From Bacteroidales bacterium (GTDB lineage: Bacteria > Bacteroidota > Bacteroidia > Bacteroidales > F082), in NCBI GenBank assembly GCA_024709145.1, contig JANJXG010000135.1, positions 1-56,858 on the forward strand: a stretch of 56,858 bases of DNA, given 5' to 3'. The notes beneath the pieces were generated by a model. The model made no database searches and was not told the origin of the DNA. It was given only the letters and a program-made list of their open reading frames with translations. Position 1 is the stretch's first letter; every line of letters starts with the position of its first letter. Of the stretch, positions 41,733 to 50,912 are shown in pieces. A program made the position numbers and the translations under genes.

Positions 41733-42521
41733 ATGAATCAACCATTGGCATATGTTCATCCTCAGGCAAAAATCGCCGGCAATGTTGTGATCGAGCCTTT
41801 TGTTAATATCGAAAAAAACGTCATCATCGAAGAAGGCACCTGGATAGGTTCCAATGTAACCATCATGGAGGGTGCGCGCATTGGAAAGAATTGCAAAATC
41901 TTTCCCGGTGCCGTGATATCAGCCATGCCTCAAGACCTGAAGTATGACGGTGAGGAGACCATCGTCCGTATTGGCGATCGTACCACCATCCGGGAGTTTG
42001 TTACCATAAACCGCGGTACTAAAGCCAGCTGGGAAACAGTGGTTGGCAACGACTGTCTGCTCATGGCCTATGTGCACATCGCCCACGACTGTATTATCGG
42101 CAACAACGTGATCCTTGCCAATGCCTGCAACCTGGCAGGCCATATCACTGTTGATGACTGGGCCATCATAGGCGGCCTGGCTGCTGTGCATCAGTTTGTG
42201 CAGATCGGCAAGCATTCTATGATCAGCGGAGGAGGCATGGCCCGCAAAGATGTTCCGCCATTTACCAAAGCAGGCCGTGAGCCGCTTTCTTACGTGGGCG
42301 TCAACTCTATCGGCCTTCGCCGCAGGGGTTTCAGTGATGAACGTATCAACGCTATTCAGGACATCTACCGTACCATCTACCTCAAAGGCTACAACGTGAG
42401 CCAGGCAATCAATTACATCGAGGCCAACTTCCCCGTTTCTCCCGACAGGGACGAGATTTTGAGTTTTATCAGCAACTCAACACGTGGCATCATGAAAGGC
42501 TACGGAAAAAGCAGGGAGTAA
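41733..42521 (+). CDS. lpxA: Acyl-[ACP]-UDP-N-acetylglucosamine O-acyltransferase LpxA
   Basis: This 262-residue protein is a left-handed beta-helix (about 5-190) of hexapeptide repeats with the catalytic-site stretch LMAYVHIAHDCIIGNN (His near 121-124) and GGLAAVHQFVQIGKHSMISGG. The C-terminal helical domain carries GLRRRGFSDERINAIQDIYR. It starts lipid A synthesis by adding the 3-O-acyl group. It lies 17 bases after fabZ. The length matches the family. Confidence 0.94.
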   Translation: MNQPLAYVHPQAKIAGNVVIEPFVNIEKNVIIEEGTWIGSNVTIMEGARIGKNCKIFPGAVISAMPQDLKYDGEETIVRIGDRTTIREFVTINRGTKASWETVVGNDCLLMAYVHIAHDCIIGNNVILANACNLAGHITVDDWAIIGGLAAVHQFVQIGKHSMISGGGMARKDVPPFTKAGREPLSYVGVNSIGLRRRGFSDERINAIQDIYRTIYLKGYNVSQAINYIEANFPVSPDRDEILSFISNSTRGIMKGYGKSRE

Positions 42522-42732
42522 GCCTGAAAGTCAAAGGCTGCAGGGGTCTTGGGGTCTGTTTGAAGTTCAAAGTTCAAAGCTTTAGCATGGAGTGATGTGT
42601 TTGCCCGAACCGGTTCAGCCAACTGCCTCTGAGAATTATTGAATCCGTAAATGGGAATAAAAGCCGTTAAGGCTTTCTGATTCAGCATAAATTCCTAAAT
42701 TTGCCCCCTATTTTAAAACTAAAAGATTTTTT
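42522..42732. other. Intergenic region with repeated words and promoter for efp
   Basis: This gap of 211 bases holds a short direct repeat (AGTTCAAAGTTCAAAG near 42562-42577), a weak hairpin (AAAGCC/GGCTTT at 42660-42676, without a good T-run), and the efp promoter. It has no gene. Confidence 0.5.
42696..42703 (+). promoter_or_regulatory. Promoter -7 element TAAATTTG for efp
   Basis: TAAATTTG matches TAnnTTTG, 29 bases before ATG 42733. Confidence 0.6.
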
Positions 42733-43299
42733 ATGGCAACAACTGCTGATTTTAGAAACGGACTGATCATAGAGTTCAACAACGACTTGTACTCGATCGT
42801 AGAGTTTCAGCACGTAAAACCCGGAAAAGGCGCAGCTTTCGTGCGCACCAGGCTAAGAAACCTCAAAACAGGAAAAATGCTTCCCAATACCTTCCCTGCA
42901 GGTGTTAAAATCAATGTTCAGCGCGTAGAACGCCGCCCCATGCAGTATCTCTACAATGATGGGGTTGATTATTTTTTCATGAATAATGAAACCTTTGAGC
43001 AAATCCAGATTGCTAAAGAGCTTATCAACGCTCCCGAGTTTCTTAAAGAAGGCAATGGTGTGGAAATTATGTACCATACTGACACCGAATCTGTATTAAC
43101 CTGTGAGCTGCCTTCAACTGTGGTTCTTGAAGTAACATACACCGAGCCGGGCGAAAAAGGAAACACCGCAACCAATGCCATGAAAGATGCTACCGTTGAA
43201 ACAGGTGCTCAGATCAGGGTTCCCCTTTTCATCAATATTGGCGACAAGGTGAAGATCAATACTACCGAAGGGGTCTATTCGGAGCGTGTTAAAGAGTAA
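42733..43299 (+). CDS. efp: Translation elongation factor P
   Basis: This 188-residue protein has the three beta-barrel domains of EF-P. The domain I loop carries the lysine-bearing tip HVKPGKGAAFVRTRLRN (Lys near 32). The C-terminal signature is in TNAMKDATVETGAQIRVPLFINIGDKVKINT. EF-P rescues ribosomes stalled at polyproline. The modification status of Lys is not visible. It is followed 11 bases later by an lpxD-like gene, an arrangement I recall from other Bacteroidota. Confidence 0.95.
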   Translation: MATTADFRNGLIIEFNNDLYSIVEFQHVKPGKGAAFVRTRLRNLKTGKMLPNTFPAGVKINVQRVERRPMQYLYNDGVDYFFMNNETFEQIQIAKELINAPEFLKEGNGVEIMYHTDTESVLTCELPSTVVLEVTYTEPGEKGNTATNAMKDATVETGAQIRVPLFINIGDKVKINTTEGVYSERVKE

Positions 43300-43310
43300 T
43301 TCAAGCCGGA

Positions 43311-44243
43311 ATGAAATTTAACCCACCCCTCAAGCTTTCGGAACTGGCAGCCATGCTCCAGGCTGAGTTTGCCGGCGATCCCGACTTTCAAATCACCGGC
43401 CTGAATGAAATTCACATGGTTGAGCCGGGTGACATCACCTTCGTCGATCATCCGAAGTATTATGATAAGGCGCTTAATTCCCGGGCGACAACAATCCTCA
43501 TTAATAAAAAAGTTGACTGCCCTGCTGGCAAAGCCTTAATCTTCCATGAAAAGCCCTTTGATGCTTTTATATCGGTCATCCTTCGCTTCAGGGCATTCGA
43601 GTCGGCCCTTAAGATGGTGAGCGACAGTGCTGTGATTGGTGAAGGAACAGTAATTCAGCCGGGGGCCTTTGTTGGGAATCATGTGACGATTGGCAAAAAC
43701 TGCCTCATTCATGCCAATGCAAGTATTTATGATCACAGCGTGATAGGTGATGATGTGATTGTCCATTCCAACTCGGTGATCGGAGCGGATGCGTATTATT
43801 TCCAGCGTCGACCTGATGGATATCATAAGTTTGAGTCATGTGGAAGGGTGATCCTCGAAAACCGCGTGGAAGTGGGTGCCCTTTGCAGCATTGATAAAGG
43901 TGTGACAGGGGATACCGTGATCGGTGAAGGTACGAAACTCGACAACCACTGCCAGATCGGACACGATACAGTGATCGGTAAAAACTGCCTCATTGGTGCA
44001 CATGCTGCTATTGCCGGTGTCACGAAGATCGAAGACGATGTGCTCATCTGGGGCAGGGTTGCCATCAACAAAGACCTTGTGATTGGTAAGGGTGCTGTCA
44101 TTCTCGCCACTTCGGCGGTTGACAAAAGCCTGGAAGGTGGCAAGACCTATTTTGGTGTCCCGGCTGAGGAAGCCAGAAAAAAATGGCGTGAGATGGCTTC
44201 TGTCAGGCAATTGCCCGACCTGATTGCAAAATTGAAACAATAG
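43311..44243 (+). CDS. Second LpxD-like N-acyltransferase
   Basis: This 310-residue protein shares the LpxD layout. The N-terminal uridine-binding-like domain has ITFVDHPKYYDKAL (about 43-56), and a beta-helix of hexapeptide repeats runs at about 105-270, with GHDTVIGKN and HAAIAGVTKI. It differs from the first LpxD: shorter, and the active-site region reads CQIGHDTVIG rather than VAHNVEIG. It could be a variant acyltransferase for a different acyl chain or sugar, or a diverged paralog. It is co-transcribed with efp and followed by a terminator. Confidence 0.8.
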   Translation: MKFNPPLKLSELAAMLQAEFAGDPDFQITGLNEIHMVEPGDITFVDHPKYYDKALNSRATTILINKKVDCPAGKALIFHEKPFDAFISVILRFRAFESALKMVSDSAVIGEGTVIQPGAFVGNHVTIGKNCLIHANASIYDHSVIGDDVIVHSNSVIGADAYYFQRRPDGYHKFESCGRVILENRVEVGALCSIDKGVTGDTVIGEGTKLDNHCQIGHDTVIGKNCLIGAHAAIAGVTKIEDDVLIWGRVAINKDLVIGKGAVILATSAVDKSLEGGKTYFGVPAEEARKKWREMASVRQLPDLIAKLKQ

Positions 44244-44246
44244 GAG

Positions 44247-44269
44247 AAGAGGCTCAGGCCTCTTTTTTT
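44247..44269 (+). terminator. Terminator after the lpxD-like gene
   Basis: AAGAGGC pairs perfectly with GCCTCTT around a TCAG loop, with a T-run after. It starts four bases past the stop, and its loop contains the stop codon of the convergent O-antigen ligase gene. Confidence 0.85.
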
Positions 44270-45723
44270 ATACCGTCAGGCAAGGGGTTGTTTTTTGATT
44301 GAGCCGGTTGATCGGTGCCATATAAATCCATCACCACAATGATAGCCATACATCCCCACACGGGGATTGACAATTTATCGGTATCGAGGAAGTTATTCAG
44401 AAAACCGTGTATGAAGTAGCTAACCAATGCCAGTGTGGCTGAGAGGCTGATGACCCGTGCTTCTTTGCTGACCGATTTCTGATAGGCTTTCAAGCCCCTG
44501 AAAACCATGATCCCGACCAGAAAAAACATGATTAGCATCCCGGGTAGACCCATTTCAGCCATCGGCCCGATGTATTCACTGTGAGCATTGCCCATATCTC
44601 CGGCATTGGTGCTGATGATTGTTTTTTCTTTCGACCGCTGATAAGGTCCGTAAACAAACTGATAAGTTCCGGGTCCCCAGCCAAAAACCGGCCTTTCTTC
44701 GAACAACCTGATTGCCGCCTGCCAGCGGTTAATGCGTTCGAGATTGGAGGCATCCGACGAGATGTTGGAAATGGATTGCACATGCTCGACAAAATCAGTT
44801 GAAGAATCCTGCTTGTTTTTTTCAAGTGCATCGATGATTTGATGCTGGAAGCTTACAAAGAGAAAAATGACCAGCCCGATGGAAATTACCACCCACCTGA
44901 GCCTGATGCGTAACAATACCAGCATAAGGACACCAAGTGCACCTGCCAGACTGATCCAGGCCGCTCTGCTTAGCGATAGCAGCGTGGCCACCGACAGCAG
45001 GACGATCATGCTGACAACCCAAAAACGCCGTGTATGCGAAAGCCCGGGATAAAAAAGATATCCAATCGTTAGAATCAGAAACATGGCCAAGGCTGCCCCA
45101 TAGGCGGTGTGGTCGTTGTAGAGGGGCGACATCACCCAGTGGGCTGAGTTGTCACTGAAATTAAAGCGGGCATGGTTGATGATGGTGTAAGCAATAACAA
45201 AAATCAGCCCGATGTTGTATAACCAGATAAACCAATGGATGTTGTTGGTTTTTCTGAAAACAAGACCCGCCACAAAAAAAGCCGGAATCACAAACCACAT
45301 CCTTGAAACAATGTACTTAACCGAAACAAGTGGCAGCTCACTAGTAAAAGTGGTGATCAGCATCCAGGTAAACATCACATAAATCATGACAGAGATTGGG
45401 TGGTACGCTATTTTCTTGTCATAGTGCCGCTCATGGAGTAGTTTTGTTAAAAAGAGTATCATCACAGCAAAGAGCATGGGCTCCACCGGAAGTGATATGC
45501 CCAGACCGGCCTCCATGTCTTCGATGTTCAGCGAGAGTGGTGTGAGAAAACTGATGAGCAGAATCACTTTATCAAGCGAGAAAATGTACAACAACAGTAC
45601 ACCCAAAACCAGTGGAAGTGCAAACAGCAGGTAAAGGTCTTTTTGGATGACAAGATAAAGGTTAACCGCCAGAAAAGCAGCGGCGAAAACATACACCCAC
45701 GCTATTTTGATTTTGTCTGTCAA
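44254..45723 (-). CDS. O-antigen ligase/polymerase-like membrane protein (Wzy_C)
   Basis: This 489-residue protein has about 12 transmembrane helices and a large periplasmic loop (about 300-375) with the Wzy_C/WaaL signature ERINRWQAAIRLFEERP, then FGWGPGTYQFVYGPYQ and NAHSEYIGPMAEMG. Such proteins join O-antigen to lipid A core or polymerise O-units; the two cannot be separated here. It lies directly downstream of two Wzz-like proteins, which supports a role in surface polysaccharide. Confidence 0.85.
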   Translation of the reverse strand: MTDKIKIAWVYVFAAAFLAVNLYLVIQKDLYLLFALPLVLGVLLLYIFSLDKVILLISFLTPLSLNIEDMEAGLGISLPVEPMLFAVMILFLTKLLHERHYDKKIAYHPISVMIYVMFTWMLITTFTSELPLVSVKYIVSRMWFVIPAFFVAGLVFRKTNNIHWFIWLYNIGLIFVIAYTIINHARFNFSDNSAHWVMSPLYNDHTAYGAALAMFLILTIGYLFYPGLSHTRRFWVVSMIVLLSVATLLSLSRAAWISLAGALGVLMLVLLRIRLRWVVISIGLVIFLFVSFQHQIIDALEKNKQDSSTDFVEHVQSISNISSDASNLERINRWQAAIRLFEERPVFGWGPGTYQFVYGPYQRSKEKTIISTNAGDMGNAHSEYIGPMAEMGLPGMLIMFFLVGIMVFRGLKAYQKSVSKEARVISLSATLALVSYFIHGFLNNFLDTDKLSIPVWGCMAIIVVMDLYGTDQPAQSKNNPLPDGIKKEA

Positions 45724-45735
45724 AATGATGAAGGA

Positions 45736-46707
45736 TTAGGCTTGCTTTTGTTTGCGTGCCGCAGGATTGCGGGCGTCAATCACGAAAATGGCCAGAATTG
45801 ACAACAGAAAAGCACCCAATGCCGAAAATGCTACGATGACCCATCGGACTGGATAGGCTTTTTTATCGGCAGGATAGGGCTTGCTGATGATGTTGGAGTA
45901 GGTAAGTTTCGACTTGTAAAAGCGTTGGGCCTGTTCAAGGTCGAGTTTAATCTCTACAAAAGTACGGGCTTCATGTTGCAGCATCTCGGTGATGGTCAGC
46001 AGTTCGCCTCCATGTTTTTCGATGTTGGCTTTTAACTCACTAACACCCTTGGTGTTGATATTGCTTCCATTGTTGCCGTAGACCGTTCTCAGGTAACCTT
46101 TCATGATTTCCTGTGACTGTGCGCTGTAGTCAATGAGCCCGAAATCGTTGCCAAGCACATAGAGCCTTTCCTGCAGTGAATCGATAAGGGCTTTTTTGGC
46201 AGCGAGTTGCATCTCATACATCTCAATCACTTCTACCGATTTGGTTTTATGCAGCGAAGCAACTTTTTTGTCATAAAGCTTCAGTATTTCCATGGCCATG
46301 GCAGCAGCCTGTTCGGGGTCTTTGTCTTTTACTGAGATGGAGATGGCCTCGTAGGGTGTTTTGCCTATTTTGATTTTTTGATGGTATTCGGCCAGCAAAG
46401 CGGTTTTGAAATATTTGTAGGCCGGATCGATTTCGTAGTGGGCTGTCAGATTAAATTTTTCAATCATCGAATCAACAATATCCTGTGATTGAAGAATTTG
46501 AAGCATCTGTTCGGTTTCGCTTTCATCGGAATAGCTGTTGATGTTGGCAGGATAAGCCACGGCTTCTGACTTATACAGAGGTGTAATAAACATCGATCCC
46601 GAAAAAACAGCACCTGCTATCGCTGCAGCAAGTGTGATGGCAGCAAGATGCACGCGCCATTGAAGGATAAGATTGACAAAAGAGGTATTGTTAAAGTAAT
46701 TGTCCAT
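45736..46707 (-). CDS. Wzz-like polysaccharide chain-length determinant (copy 2)
   Basis: This 323-residue protein has two transmembrane helices (about 17-37 and 290-310) flanking a periplasmic helical, coiled-coil-rich region. It has the Wzz start FITPLYKSEAVAYPA (about 36-50), TEQMLQILQSQDIVDSMIEKF, and the pre-helix AYPVRWVIVAFSALGAFL. It has no kinase domain. It regulates glycan chain length. It is a clear paralog of the gene 29 bases upstream and is followed 12 bases later by the ligase-like gene. Confidence 0.85.
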   Translation of the reverse strand: MDNYFNNTSFVNLILQWRVHLAAITLAAAIAGAVFSGSMFITPLYKSEAVAYPANINSYSDESETEQMLQILQSQDIVDSMIEKFNLTAHYEIDPAYKYFKTALLAEYHQKIKIGKTPYEAISISVKDKDPEQAAAMAMEILKLYDKKVASLHKTKSVEVIEMYEMQLAAKKALIDSLQERLYVLGNDFGLIDYSAQSQEIMKGYLRTVYGNNGSNINTKGVSELKANIEKHGGELLTITEMLQHEARTFVEIKLDLEQAQRFYKSKLTYSNIISKPYPADKKAYPVRWVIVAFSALGAFLLSILAIFVIDARNPAARKQKQA

Positions 46708-46736
46708 GATTTCCCATTTTTGCTGTTGGAGCGGTA

Positions 46737-47792
46737 TTATTGCCCGAATAAAGTTTCTGGTTTGTGTTCGTGAGGGGAGGAAGGCTCTGACTGAAGTTTT
46801 TTTTTTAATTCCCCCGCAGGGAAGCGTTCAAAAATAATAAAAACTATCAGTGCAAGCGAAATTGTTGAAAAGAGGGCCACTACCATGATGAGCCACCTGA
46901 TCGGGTAGGCTTTCTTTTCGGCTTCGTAGGCGTTTGTTACGACGAATTTGTGTGGAAGGTTTTGGGTGGCGTCCACTTTGGCTTCTTCGTATTTGGCCTT
47001 GATCTGTGACAGCTGTTTGCGTTCATGTTCAAGCATATCGCGCAGCGAAACATAAGCGCCGCCATACTCAGCTAAAACTTCCAGGCGCTGCTCGAGTGCT
47101 TTGATGCCGGCCTGATTGTTTTTAGCCAATTCGATGGCAAGCTGCTGGTTAAGCATCTCGGCCTGGCTTTCATAGTCATGAATGCCAAGCTTACGGATTA
47201 CATTGAGTGAGTCTTCAATGGCTTTGACCTCTGATTTGAGCTTGAGGTATTCACCTTCGACGATCAGAAAGGCCTTGGATGCCACTTCTTTTTGCATCAC
47301 ATTCATCGTGGAGTCAAACAACTCCGCAATGTCATTGGCAATCAGCGAGGCAAGCTTTGGGTTTTTGTCCAACACTGTGATCTTGACTGCCATATACTCC
47401 GTCCGGCGAAATTTGATTTTGCCTTCATACTCATTGAAAAGACGGGTGTAGCGGTATTCTGCGCCTTCATTGATGCCGTAATGATTCATTAAATCATATT
47501 TGGCAATGATACGGTCGCGAATTTTATTCGAGTTAAGAATCTGCAACATCCTTTCCGTTTGCTCATCCTCGCCAATTTCAAGCAAATCCTTGTTGGTGTT
47601 GAAATTGGTGCTGAGCAAAACCTTGGAAATGGAATTGGATGAAGTAGGGTAGAGAATGACCGTTGATTTATACAGCGGGGTGATAAAAATCGGACTGCTG
47701 AAAATCACGGCCAGGAGTATGGTACTTATAGCAATGATTAGGAATGATTTCCGGTAACGGTAAATGATGTTTAACAGGCCTAAACTCGTCAT
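46737..47792 (-). CDS. Wzz-like polysaccharide chain-length determinant (copy 1)
   Basis: From ATG 47792 this is a 351-residue protein with two transmembrane helices (about 18-38 and 290-310) and a periplasmic coiled-coil domain. FITPLYKSTVILYPTS (about 36-51), TERMLQILNSNKIRDRIIAKY and AYPIRWLIMVVALFSTI match its neighbour and the Wzz family. A longer frame runs to 47879 but crosses a promoter at 47843-47850, so ATG 47792 is favoured. It heads the three-gene polysaccharide unit. Confidence 0.83.
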   Translation of the reverse strand: MTSLGLLNIIYRYRKSFLIIAISTILLAVIFSSPIFITPLYKSTVILYPTSSNSISKVLLSTNFNTNKDLLEIGEDEQTERMLQILNSNKIRDRIIAKYDLMNHYGINEGAEYRYTRLFNEYEGKIKFRRTEYMAVKITVLDKNPKLASLIANDIAELFDSTMNVMQKEVASKAFLIVEGEYLKLKSEVKAIEDSLNVIRKLGIHDYESQAEMLNQQLAIELAKNNQAGIKALEQRLEVLAEYGGAYVSLRDMLEHERKQLSQIKAKYEEAKVDATQNLPHKFVVTNAYEAEKKAYPIRWLIMVVALFSTISLALIVFIIFERFPAGELKKKLQSEPSSPHEHKPETLFGQ

Positions 47793-47842
47793 ATCTGATT
47801 CAACCTGATGCTGCTTCTGCACGTTTTCTTTTTTTGGATCGT

Positions 47843-47850
47843 CAAAAATA
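47843..47850 (-). promoter_or_regulatory. Promoter -7 element TATTTTTG for the Wzz operon
   Basis: On the minus strand TATTTTTG matches TAnnTTTG, about 50 bases before ATG 47792. Confidence 0.5.
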
Positions 47851-47946
47851 GGAAAAAATAGCTTGATCCGACATGGCATGGAAGTAATTTGACAGCTGTT
47901 GTCAACTTCCTGATGCCTGCCGGATCAGCAAAATGGGTTTGAAGGC

Positions 47947-50154
47947 CTACTCCAGGGTGTATCTGAGGCCGGCATAGACCTTAATTCCTAAAATCGGACC
48001 CCAGATCATCGATGAGTCGAAATGGTTGCCGAAGGGCTTTTCGGCCGAGATCACCGGATGTGCCTGTTTGTAATTGGTCAGGTTCTCTCCTCCCAGATAG
48101 ACATTCCATTTTCTGAAATATTTTGTTACCTGAGCATTGAGAATGGTATAGGATGGTGAGTTGGCCGGACGCCGGTGTATTTCGGGGTAGCTGTCGGTGC
48201 TGGGTAATCGTGTTTGACCGTTGAACTGGGTCGTGAGATCAAACTGCCATTTTTTCAGCGACGTCACATACGACAGACTGATTAAACCCTTGTGCTTGTT
48301 AACCAATGGTTTTTCAAGTAAGCTCTCGCCAAACGTCATTTTCACATCGTTGAGCCTGAAGGCTGCTGTTACTGCCAGGCCTTTCACCAACTCATAATTG
48401 GCCTCGAGTTGCAGGCTGTTCGAAAACGACTTGCCCTCGAGCTGGTAAACCTGGATAAGGTTGATGTCCGAATCGCGGTCAACGATCATCTGACTTACAA
48501 AGCTGGTGCGGTAAGCATCGAAATTTACGGTGAGCTCGCGGTTCGCAATGTCGAAGTGTTTGCTGATGTTGAGACCGAAATTCCAGGCTTCTTCCATCGT
48601 GGGCTCATTCAAAAACACAATCCTTCTGGAGGAAGCAAGCAGCGAAGTGTTTTCGGCCAGAATATTTCCCGAACGGTATCCTTTGCCGGCCGACAGTCTG
48701 AGGATGGTGTGGGCGTTGAAGCTATACCTGAAATGAAGTCGCGGGGTGAAAAACAAGCCATATTCGTTGTGATAGTCGGCTCGCAGACCTGCAATCAGGT
48801 TCATCTTCTCGCCATCGCTGAAGGTGTATTGAAAAAACACACCCGGAACGGTTTCTATTCTGTTGAATGTGCTGTCGTTGAGTTGTTCCTGATAGTTGTC
48901 GTAAACAAAACTTGCACCTGTTGTGTAAGTGTGACGGGTGTTGCCAAGGTATGACTGAAACAGGGCATTGGCGTAATACGAAAGCTGACTGGCATCATAG
49001 TCTCGCAGACCGAAAAATGAATTCAGCCGGTGGTAGGTAAATTGTTGCTGAATACCAAGGCTTGTCACGGGACGGGAGACCGAAATGAAGCCTGTTTTCA
49101 AAAAGGCTTCGAGCCTGTCGGTATTGATTTCGAGGCCGTAGCCATTGTTTTCGTCCCTTGGAAGTGATGTATCAAAACTGAGCTGACCGCCGCGGCGTTT
49201 TTCCCTGAGTGCCCTGATGCCAAATTGAAACTCTTTGTTTTGTCCGTGGTAATCCCATCGGTTAAACAGGTTGTATTGGGTATACAGGGGCTCATCCATG
49301 AAGCCATCATGGTTGCCGTCGTGCTTGTTTCCGTTGTAGCTGGCATGTCCCAGGAGCATGGTACTCAATTTTTTCGACAAAATCGCCCTGGTATTGAAGT
49401 TGATCTCCGACCTGCCCATGTGGTTTTGATACAAATTCAGGAAGAATCGCTCGTTGGTTGACGGCTTTTTAAATTCCACATTGATTTGACCACTGATCGA
49501 TTCATATCCGTTGAGCACCGAAGAGGTTCCTTTCGACACCTGAATGCTTTCCATCCAGCTGCCCGGAATATATCCCAAACCGAAACTGGTGGCAAGGCCA
49601 CGGAGGTTTGGCATGTTTTCGGCCATCATCTGGGTGTAAACACCCGCAAGACCCAACATCTCAATTTGTTTGGCTCCTGTCACGGCATCGCTGTAGCTCA
49701 CATCAACGCTGGCGCTGGTTTCGAAACTTTCCGACAGGTTACAGCAGGCTGCCCTTTGCAATTCGCCCGAGCTGATATGGGTGGTGTTGACAGTGCTAAG
49801 CCGCGAAACAAAGGCTGTTTTGGCGCGTGTTACCACTTCCACTTCATCAAGTTTCAGGCTGTTTTGCATCACATGACGCAGCGCTCCCTCACCTGCATGC
49901 ACATGAAGTGTGTCGTTGGCATATCCCACAAAGCTGAAGATAAGGTAGTGGGCATGGTCGGTCACCGCAAGGGTAAAATGTCCGTTTTCGTCGGAAGTGG
50001 TGCCCTTTTGTGTTTCTTGCCAGTAAATGTTTACTCCCGGCAGGGCCAATGTGTCGTTTTGACGAATCTCAAAAACTGTCCCGCTGATTTTTTGCGCCTG
50101 AAGCAAAAACGGCATCAGCAGTATGATCCAAATGGTAATGATTTTAAGTTTCAT
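47947..50154 (-). CDS. TonB-dependent outer-membrane receptor
   Basis: This 735-residue protein has a signal peptide (residues about 3-20), a carboxypeptidase-regulatory-like domain (about 21-105, with ISGTVFEIRQ and LPGVNIYWQETQKGTTSDENGHF), a plug domain (about 115-235), and a 22-strand barrel ending in the aromatic GLRYTLE. The plug contains the unusual ELQRAACCNLSESFET, an adjacent Cys pair. It imports a small ligand using TonB energy. The upstream gene encodes a Cys-rich protein, so a metal (copper has been suggested for similar pairs) is a reasonable guess, but this is inference. Confidence 0.92.
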   Translation of the reverse strand: MKLKIITIWIILLMPFLLQAQKISGTVFEIRQNDTLALPGVNIYWQETQKGTTSDENGHFTLAVTDHAHYLIFSFVGYANDTLHVHAGEGALRHVMQNSLKLDEVEVVTRAKTAFVSRLSTVNTTHISSGELQRAACCNLSESFETSASVDVSYSDAVTGAKQIEMLGLAGVYTQMMAENMPNLRGLATSFGLGYIPGSWMESIQVSKGTSSVLNGYESISGQINVEFKKPSTNERFFLNLYQNHMGRSEINFNTRAILSKKLSTMLLGHASYNGNKHDGNHDGFMDEPLYTQYNLFNRWDYHGQNKEFQFGIRALREKRRGGQLSFDTSLPRDENNGYGLEINTDRLEAFLKTGFISVSRPVTSLGIQQQFTYHRLNSFFGLRDYDASQLSYYANALFQSYLGNTRHTYTTGASFVYDNYQEQLNDSTFNRIETVPGVFFQYTFSDGEKMNLIAGLRADYHNEYGLFFTPRLHFRYSFNAHTILRLSAGKGYRSGNILAENTSLLASSRRIVFLNEPTMEEAWNFGLNISKHFDIANRELTVNFDAYRTSFVSQMIVDRDSDINLIQVYQLEGKSFSNSLQLEANYELVKGLAVTAAFRLNDVKMTFGESLLEKPLVNKHKGLISLSYVTSLKKWQFDLTTQFNGQTRLPSTDSYPEIHRRPANSPSYTILNAQVTKYFRKWNVYLGGENLTNYKQAHPVISAEKPFGNHFDSSMIWGPILGIKVYAGLRYTLE

Positions 50155-50332
50155 TTTGAGTAAAAAAAATATTCAACATCGATTCATTTGATTATCCCGC
50201 CTCCGGCAATGTTTCTTTGGAGTGGGGCTGCAATCCTGACCGGATAAAACAGCAGACCAGCGTCCGGTTGAACTTCACGGATTCCATAGAGGGCAAGCGT
50301 ACCCGTAAGAAAAAGCGGGGATAGGTTTTTGC

Positions 50333-50821
50333 CTAGCTCAACTCTCCGTCGAGCTTCAGCTGATGGTGAATGATGGTGAGAAATTTACCTGAAACAGGTG
50401 GCGGCCCTGAATCTTCCTGAAAAAGTGCCGTGGGTTCTGGTTTTTTCGATGTTGGTGAGAGGAAGTCCATTACCCTCACCATGAAAAGCAGGAAGTGGTT
50501 GAAGAGGCTTTTAACCTTGATTTTTGGCAATTCAAGATCTGATAAACCTTTGAGATATTGCAGAAAATCTTCACAACATGACTGTTTTGTTTCCTGAACA
50601 ACCACTACTTCGTTGTGACAACAGCTTGTTGTGTCGGTTGTACAGCTTGCATCAGCCTGATCTTCATCGTGTGTACAATCGATCGGGAAGGGAAGGATGG
50701 ATTTTTCAAGCGTTTGATTGGTGTTGCACCAATGTGCATTGACTGTTAAACCGGAAGCACCGGTAAAAACCAGTAATGCAAGCAGCACTGCCAAAACCCG
50801 TAAAAAGAGCACACTTTTCAT
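50333..50821 (-). CDS. Cys/His-rich exported protein (HYC_CC_PP-like)
   Basis: From ATG 50821 this is a 162-residue protein with a signal peptide (LFLRVLAVLLALLVFTGASG). It has a Cys-rich segment with HWC (about 31-33), DCTHDEDQ, SCTTDTTSCCHNE and SCCEDFL (about 47-86), a hydrophobic helix (about 108-120), and a Pro-rich SGPPPVSG tail. It fits the HYC_CC_PP pattern found before TonB receptors in Bacteroidota. It probably binds metal in the periplasm or at the membrane. It lies 178 bases before the receptor gene in the same direction. Confidence 0.75.
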   Translation of the reverse strand: MKSVLFLRVLAVLLALLVFTGASGLTVNAHWCNTNQTLEKSILPFPIDCTHDEDQADASCTTDTTSCCHNEVVVVQETKQSCCEDFLQYLKGLSDLELPKIKVKSLFNHFLLFMVRVMDFLSPTSKKPEPTALFQEDSGPPPVSGKFLTIIHHQLKLDGELS

Positions 50822-50828
50822 TTGAGCA

Positions 50829-50836
50829 CAAAAATA
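50829..50836 (-). promoter_or_regulatory. Promoter -7 element TATTTTTG close to the Cys-rich gene start
   Basis: On the minus strand TATTTTTG matches TAnnTTTG and ends seven bases before ATG 50821, so the transcript may have almost no leader. Confidence 0.5.
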
Positions 50837-50912
50837 AATCAAAAATCAACAGCTAGGGTTAATTTTTGTTAATGATTTGTGTAATTGATACTTTAATGTT
50901 AATAATCACGGT

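Noticed and set aside
42660-42676. Terminator after lpxA
   Set aside because: The hairpin AAAGCC/GGCTTT has no T-run after it and lies far from the stop, so it is only noted as a weak hairpin.
49486-50163. 225-codon plus-strand frame opposite the TonB receptor
   Set aside because: Antisense to a well-supported receptor and without any domain signature.
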